Shown here: one piece after another, positions 60,588-64,000 of the stretch
Layout of the letters: every line of letters begins with the position of its first letter
Numbering within the stretch: position 1 is the stretch's first letter
Assembly (NCBI GenBank): GCA_012513915.1
Contig: JAAZBG010000322.1
Coordinates: 1 to 64,000, forward strand
DNA length: 64,000 nucleotides
From: Fibrobacter sp.
Lineage (GTDB): Bacteria; Fibrobacterota; Chitinivibrionia; Chitinivibrionales; Chitinispirillaceae
Direction: 5' to 3'
Notes under the pieces: model-generated
Database searches by the model: none
The model's input: only the letters and a program-made list of their open reading frames with translations
Told to the model about the DNA's origin: nothing
Translations under genes and position numbers: made by a program

Positions 60588-61223
60588 TTAGTCTCCTGCT
60601 ACCGTAAAAAATAAACTTACCGTTTTACCGGAAACAACAGTAACACTTTGAGATGCACTTTCTTTATGTATGACATATCTGCCGGTATCTGCTGTTTTTT
60701 GCACTATTGCAGCGGTCACCTTGTAAGTTCCCTCCGGCAAGGAGTTGATTACAAATGGTCCACTGCCTTTCTGTATAGAATAGAATGACGTTCCGGGAAT
60801 ATATACAAGGACCATATCGTTTTCAGATGCAGTAACAGTACCGTTCAGTATACCCTTGCCGTCAAGTTGTGTATCAAATCTGCCTCCTGCGGCACCGGCA
60901 TCGAGATATGCTGCATTTGTCAGGTCACTACTGAACATGGTAAGTGATACAGTATCAATGTTCATTCCTTTAAATGAAAATTTTCCATTTATGTCAGCAA
61001 CAGTCACAATTCCAAGTCCGCTGTCTATGAATGGTATGTACTTCCTGTCAAATAACGAAACGATTGCATGTGGCGGTACAACACCGTCAACACCTTCTGC
61101 GTGGACATACACAACTGCACCATTTGTTGTCTCCACTCCTGAATTCTGATTCGTACATAGAAGAATCGACGTCAATATTAGTACATACGTAATGGCAAGG
61201 ATTGTTTTTCGCAGTATCATCAT
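60588..61223 (-). CDS. Lipoprotein with carboxypeptidase-regulatory-like domains
   Basis: The 211-residue product has a lipoprotein signal (VLILTSILLCTNQN) and two small beta-sandwich units: AVVYVHAEGVDGVVPPHAIV with VTVADINGKFSFKGMNIDTV, and GTVTASENDMVLVYIPGT with FVINSLPEGTYKVTAAIV. It has no enzymatic motif. Its start ATG overlaps the stop of the TIGR02147 gene by ATGA; AGGAGG is inside that gene. The same regulator-lipoprotein pair, decayed, is seen at 16060-17168. The TIGR02147 protein may regulate or partner this lipoprotein. Confidence 0.82.
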   Translation of the reverse strand: MMILRKTILAITYVLILTSILLCTNQNSGVETTNGAVVYVHAEGVDGVVPPHAIVSLFDRKYIPFIDSGLGIVTVADINGKFSFKGMNIDTVSLTMFSSDLTNAAYLDAGAAGGRFDTQLDGKGILNGTVTASENDMVLVYIPGTSFYSIQKGSGPFVINSLPEGTYKVTAAIVQKTADTGRYVIHKESASQSVTVVSGKTVSLFFTVAGD

Positions 61224-62044
61224 GCCTCCTGATCAGGATCTCTACTAATAGGGAACAATTGTAAATTCACCTGATATACTTTTTTAGGATTTTTATCATT
61301 CTGTTCAACGGTTTTGATTTTATTGCGTGTTTGACGAAGTATCTCCGCAATTTCAGTAAAGCTTTCCTCTGATACACTGATTGACAACGTCGAAATATCC
61401 CTTTCATCCTTTGGTATACGCACAAGCGCTTCTGTTCCAAGACTGCACATCATCCGCTGAAATGCATGTATTGCAGCACTCTCCCAGTAATCTCCCGTGG
61501 TGAGAAATTCAGAAACAACACTGTAGCCATTTGCTGTACGTTTAATAAAACCGTTTTTTTCAAGAATTTCAAGGGCGTTTGCGACTCTGGTTTCATTAAC
61601 AGATGGAACAAGAAGAGAACCAAGCTTCCCGGGATCAGCAATTTCGGGGTAAATTTTTATGAGTTCAAAGATCGCGATAGTATACCAGTTTTCAAATAAA
61701 TTGAACTTTTCTTCAGGTATCCTGTTTCGCATTTGTGAACGATACTCAAGAATCTCACTGTAATATTTCTCCCGATCTGCATCTGAAGAGCAATTCTGGA
61801 ACTTTACAAGTAATTTAAAATAATCCGATTCAAGATGTTTTAATCCAAGCCACTCTGTAAATACAGGCAGAAGCGAAGGCCCTATACCTCTTGTTCCGTT
61901 TATGATCCTTGTAAATGTGCCGGATGGCACCCCGCACTTTTCGGCTGCACAGCGCATGGAAAATGCACCGTTTTTTTTCTTCTTTTCAGTACAGAAATCG
62001 CGGATATATTCCCGGTAATCAGTATAGGCGTATATGGTATTCAT
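61220..62044 (-). CDS. TIGR02147-family protein (Fibrobacterota regulator-like)
   Basis: This 274-residue protein is an intact member of the TIGR02147 family: IYAYTDYREYIRDFCTEKKK, an HTH-like AEKCGVPSGTFTRIINGTRG, a central helical domain with FNLFENWYTIAIFELIKIYP and LEILEKNGFIKRTANGYSV, and the C-terminal ISTLSISVSEESFTEIAEIL and VYQVNLQLFPISR. The family is DNA-binding-like and strongly expanded in Fibrobacteres; its function is not established. Start overlaps the upstream cohesin-like gene by 4 bases. It is the template that shows what the broken gene at 16667-17168 has lost. Confidence 0.9.
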   Translation of the reverse strand: MNTIYAYTDYREYIRDFCTEKKKKNGAFSMRCAAEKCGVPSGTFTRIINGTRGIGPSLLPVFTEWLGLKHLESDYFKLLVKFQNCSSDADREKYYSEILEYRSQMRNRIPEEKFNLFENWYTIAIFELIKIYPEIADPGKLGSLLVPSVNETRVANALEILEKNGFIKRTANGYSVVSEFLTTGDYWESAAIHAFQRMMCSLGTEALVRIPKDERDISTLSISVSEESFTEIAEILRQTRNKIKTVEQNDKNPKKVYQVNLQLFPISRDPDQEA

Positions 62045-62673
62045 TCATGCATGTCAACTTTTTTCACTATTCTTACGTTCATGTTATACTTATTTTTAAG
62101 CACTTTACCTTTTAACGCATATTCGCCTGCAATTTTCCTTCCACTCAACAGATAATATCCGCATGGTGCAGCATGAGAATGCTTTCCTGAGAAATAAAAA
62201 TTCCTGACACTAACATTATTCGACACCGGCACACTGAACGTTGAATCACTGTAATCTGTAAACTGTGCTTCGATTATAGCCAAATCTGCCGGTGTAACTG
62301 AAGGTTCTGAGGGAAATTTCAACGAAATCAGCACTTTATTATCAATACTGATTTTTTTTGTCTGAAATATAGTTATATCAAGAACGTTATTTCCTTTGTC
62401 AATTGATGCCCCGACTGATAAAGATGCAACCGAAGATGCAATTGATGCATCCTCAATAGCAACACCGGATGGATATTTAATTTTAATAGAACCGGTTTTG
62501 AACGGCTCCAGAGAATACCCCATTACAGACATAGTAATAGATCCTGCAGACTCTGATAGTGAGTATCTAAGTGCAGGAGCTCCATCAATGGCAGTTATAA
62601 GAAAAAACAAAAACAATCCCGATATCAATATATCGGAATTGAAGTTTCTTCTTAACGGAAACTTTTTTTTCAT
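62041..62673 (-). CDS. Secreted cohesin-like small protein
   Basis: The 210-residue protein has a signal peptide (LFLFFLITAIDGAP) and a beta-sandwich resembling cohesin/CBM-like modules: LRYSLSESAGSITMSVMGYS, LEPFKTGSIKIKYPSGVAI, VLDITIFQTKKISIDNKVLI and IIEAQFTDYSDS. The last part (CGYYLLSGRKIAGEYALKGK, NMNVRIVKKVD) resembles a sorting-type tail. True cohesin identity is uncertain, and no dockerin is seen in this window. It overlaps the serpin gene's stop and the TIGR02147 start by ATGA on both sides. Confidence 0.6.
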   Translation of the reverse strand: MKKKFPLRRNFNSDILISGLFLFFLITAIDGAPALRYSLSESAGSITMSVMGYSLEPFKTGSIKIKYPSGVAIEDASIASSVASLSVGASIDKGNNVLDITIFQTKKISIDNKVLISLKFPSEPSVTPADLAIIEAQFTDYSDSTFSVPVSNNVSVRNFYFSGKHSHAAPCGYYLLSGRKIAGEYALKGKVLKNKYNMNVRIVKKVDMHE

Positions 62674-63974
62674 TCAGATACCGCCGGATTCATTACGCGT
62701 CCCATAAACAGTATTGTATTCGTTTCTTTATCACGAATAAGATACATAAATGGACGGTTGGCTTCAAAGAATTTTGTATTAGGCTGGGCAGATGTTTCTA
62801 CCATAATAATTGCTGTTGCTGCTGCAGCCTCTGTTCCGCTTTCGTCAACTTTAATAAATGCTTTGTGAAACACATTTGCAATTAAAAGGTCGATATCTGC
62901 AATACCGCTGAAATTTGCTGCGCTTGTAAATGGGTCATCCATTCCGAGATTCTGTAGCGCTTTTTTAATTGATAGTGATGGTGTTGTAAACTGGAACTTA
63001 GGAATTTTTACAGATGTAAGATTTGTACTGTCAAGCCCTGAAATGAGCCTGGAAAGCCCTTCGGCTGTTACTGAATCCTCAAATGCTTTATAGGTACCAC
63101 TATCCGGAAGAATCAGATCCATTGCAATTCTGTTGCCTTTGTATGGCATCTCAAGTAATCTGACATTTCCGGAATAATTATAGAGCATTTTAATTGGTTT
63201 ATCATCATCAAAACTCATCATAGGTGTCTGGATACTGTTGCCATCTGTAGTATAGAAGGTTTGAGATGTTGTAAGGGATGAATCAAATTTATACTCCCAA
63301 TCTGCAAGAAAATAAATAGCATTTGTCAAAACAAGGCGCGTACTTGGTTTTATTGCATCAGGAGGGATCAGATCCATGATCCGCTGATTCGTTTTCTGGG
63401 CAACCCAGTCATTAATGATAATGCGTGATGGATCCGGTTCGTTCATGAAGTCAAGCATATAGATACCGGCGCCATAATTACGTGCCAGTTTATCAAGATA
63501 GCCGACTTTGAAATAGGTGACGTTATCCTGTGCCCAAATGCTGTTTTCTACATTTAATTCAAGATTGTCAGTAGCATCGGAAAAACTTTTCAGGCTCTGA
63601 TCAAGTCCATTGAGTCCGCCATGGTAATCATCACCTTCAAGTGTTACCTGCAACGCTTCGCGAATCTGAAGATCGGTGTTTCCTTTTGCCCCTACATCCG
63701 CCATGCCAAATGCAGTTGTAATGCTGTAGGGTGAGAAAAATATATTTTTATCGTCCTTAATAATTTGTCTATACATGTTTATGGCAAACTTACTGATGCT
63801 TGAAGAAGTAGCAGAAATTCTGGGATCTGTTGACATGACAACATTCCTGTCTGCATTTGATTTACTAATTCCGAATTTTATATCGTGATTGTTATTATTG
63901 TTACTGGACACTGGATCATTTGAACAACCGGCAAGAAGTCCCGCGACAGTAAAAGTTATCAGTAACTTTTTCAT
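62670..63974 (-). CDS. Serpin-family lipoprotein (serine protease inhibitor)
   Basis: The 434-residue protein starts with a lipoprotein signal (TVAGLLAGCSND, Cys17) and is a full serpin: NIFFSPYSITTAFGMADVGA, LVLTNAIYFLADWEYKFD, FHKAFIKVDESGTEAAAATA and FEANRPFMYLIRDKETNTIL. The hinge GTEAAAATA is the small-residue pattern of inhibitory serpins, so it can probably trap a protease; the exposed loop runs through IIMVETSAQPN, with P1 probably near Glu-Thr-Ser. Being a lipoprotein, it is membrane anchored. CGGAG precedes the ATG. It leads a four-gene operon; all junctions are 4-base overlaps. Confidence 0.93.
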   Translation of the reverse strand: MKKLLITFTVAGLLAGCSNDPVSSNNNNNHDIKFGISKSNADRNVVMSTDPRISATSSSISKFAINMYRQIIKDDKNIFFSPYSITTAFGMADVGAKGNTDLQIREALQVTLEGDDYHGGLNGLDQSLKSFSDATDNLELNVENSIWAQDNVTYFKVGYLDKLARNYGAGIYMLDFMNEPDPSRIIINDWVAQKTNQRIMDLIPPDAIKPSTRLVLTNAIYFLADWEYKFDSSLTTSQTFYTTDGNSIQTPMMSFDDDKPIKMLYNYSGNVRLLEMPYKGNRIAMDLILPDSGTYKAFEDSVTAEGLSRLISGLDSTNLTSVKIPKFQFTTPSLSIKKALQNLGMDDPFTSAANFSGIADIDLLIANVFHKAFIKVDESGTEAAAATAIIMVETSAQPNTKFFEANRPFMYLIRDKETNTILFMGRVMNPAVSE

Positions 63975-64000
63975 ATTCTCACTCCGTTTTTAAGTGTTAA

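Overview
The window looks like chromosomal DNA (roughly 40% GC by eye) from an anaerobic, polysaccharide-degrading member of the Fibrobacterota, closest in flavour to the Chitinispirillum/Chitinivibrio side of the phylum. Four things point there: TIGR02147-type regulators (a family expanded in Fibrobacteres), a fibro-slime domain, many secreted proteins ending in Por/type-IX-like C-terminal sorting domains, and a complete siroheme-dependent (Ahb) heme pathway typical of anaerobes. The assignment is inferred from family content; no rRNA or tRNA gene is visible.

Layout. 125-1072: a lipoprotein with two rhodanese domains. 1853-9926 (minus): a sensory module made of a transmembrane CheA-like kinase, a CheX-like phosphatase, a single-domain CheY, two periplasmic binding proteins with no ABC transporter, and a TonB-dependent receptor. 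10094-10258 (minus): a previously easy-to-miss 54-residue ORF with a strong ribosome binding site. 10587-16006: GH10 xylanase, GH15 glucoamylase-like protein and, divergently, a GH13 branching-enzyme-like protein. 16060-17925: three adjacent genes that each keep both ends but have lost the middle. 18218-22165 (minus): a minor-pilin operon whose last product fuses a pilin stalk to a ConA-like and a fibro-slime domain. 22728-26672: three secreted esterases (CE1, CE6, CE1-like) that fit hemicellulose de-esterification. 26983-30519 (minus): a large repeat-rich lipoprotein. 30893-35132: an unrecognised gene set including a large pore-like protein gene interrupted by two in-frame stops and a remnant of a second copy. 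35161-37611 (minus): a beta-CASP nuclease carrying three dsRBD-like C-terminal modules. 37977-48046: ahbC-hemB-ahbD, a dispersed-repeat block, then hemL-hemA-hemC-siroheme synthase-cobA/hemD-ahbA-ahbB, i.e. every step from glutamyl-tRNA to heme. 48089-48277: tail of a lost chemoreceptor. 48493-60519: secreted proteins (ASST-like propeller, two CotH-kinase proteins, an apparently inactive EEP-fold protein, a SUMF1-fold protein), nearly all with sorting-like domains. 60588-63974 (minus): a four-gene overlapping operon of serpin, cohesin-like protein, TIGR02147 regulator and lipoprotein.

How it works together. The secreted enzymes, esterases, pilus tip and CotH/LTD proteins describe a cell that attaches to and dismantles plant polysaccharide using surface proteins, while cytoplasmic GH13/GH15 proteins handle internal alpha-glucan. 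The heme cluster supplies heme without oxygen. A recurrent theme is decay: internal deletions (16-18 kb), nonsense codons (32 kb), and C-terminal remnants (35.1 kb, 48.1 kb). The best candidates for undescribed biology are the sensory/TonB module, the nuclease with triple dsRBD-like tail, the fibro-slime pilin, the serpin operon, the 54-residue ORF and the 31-35 kb gene set.
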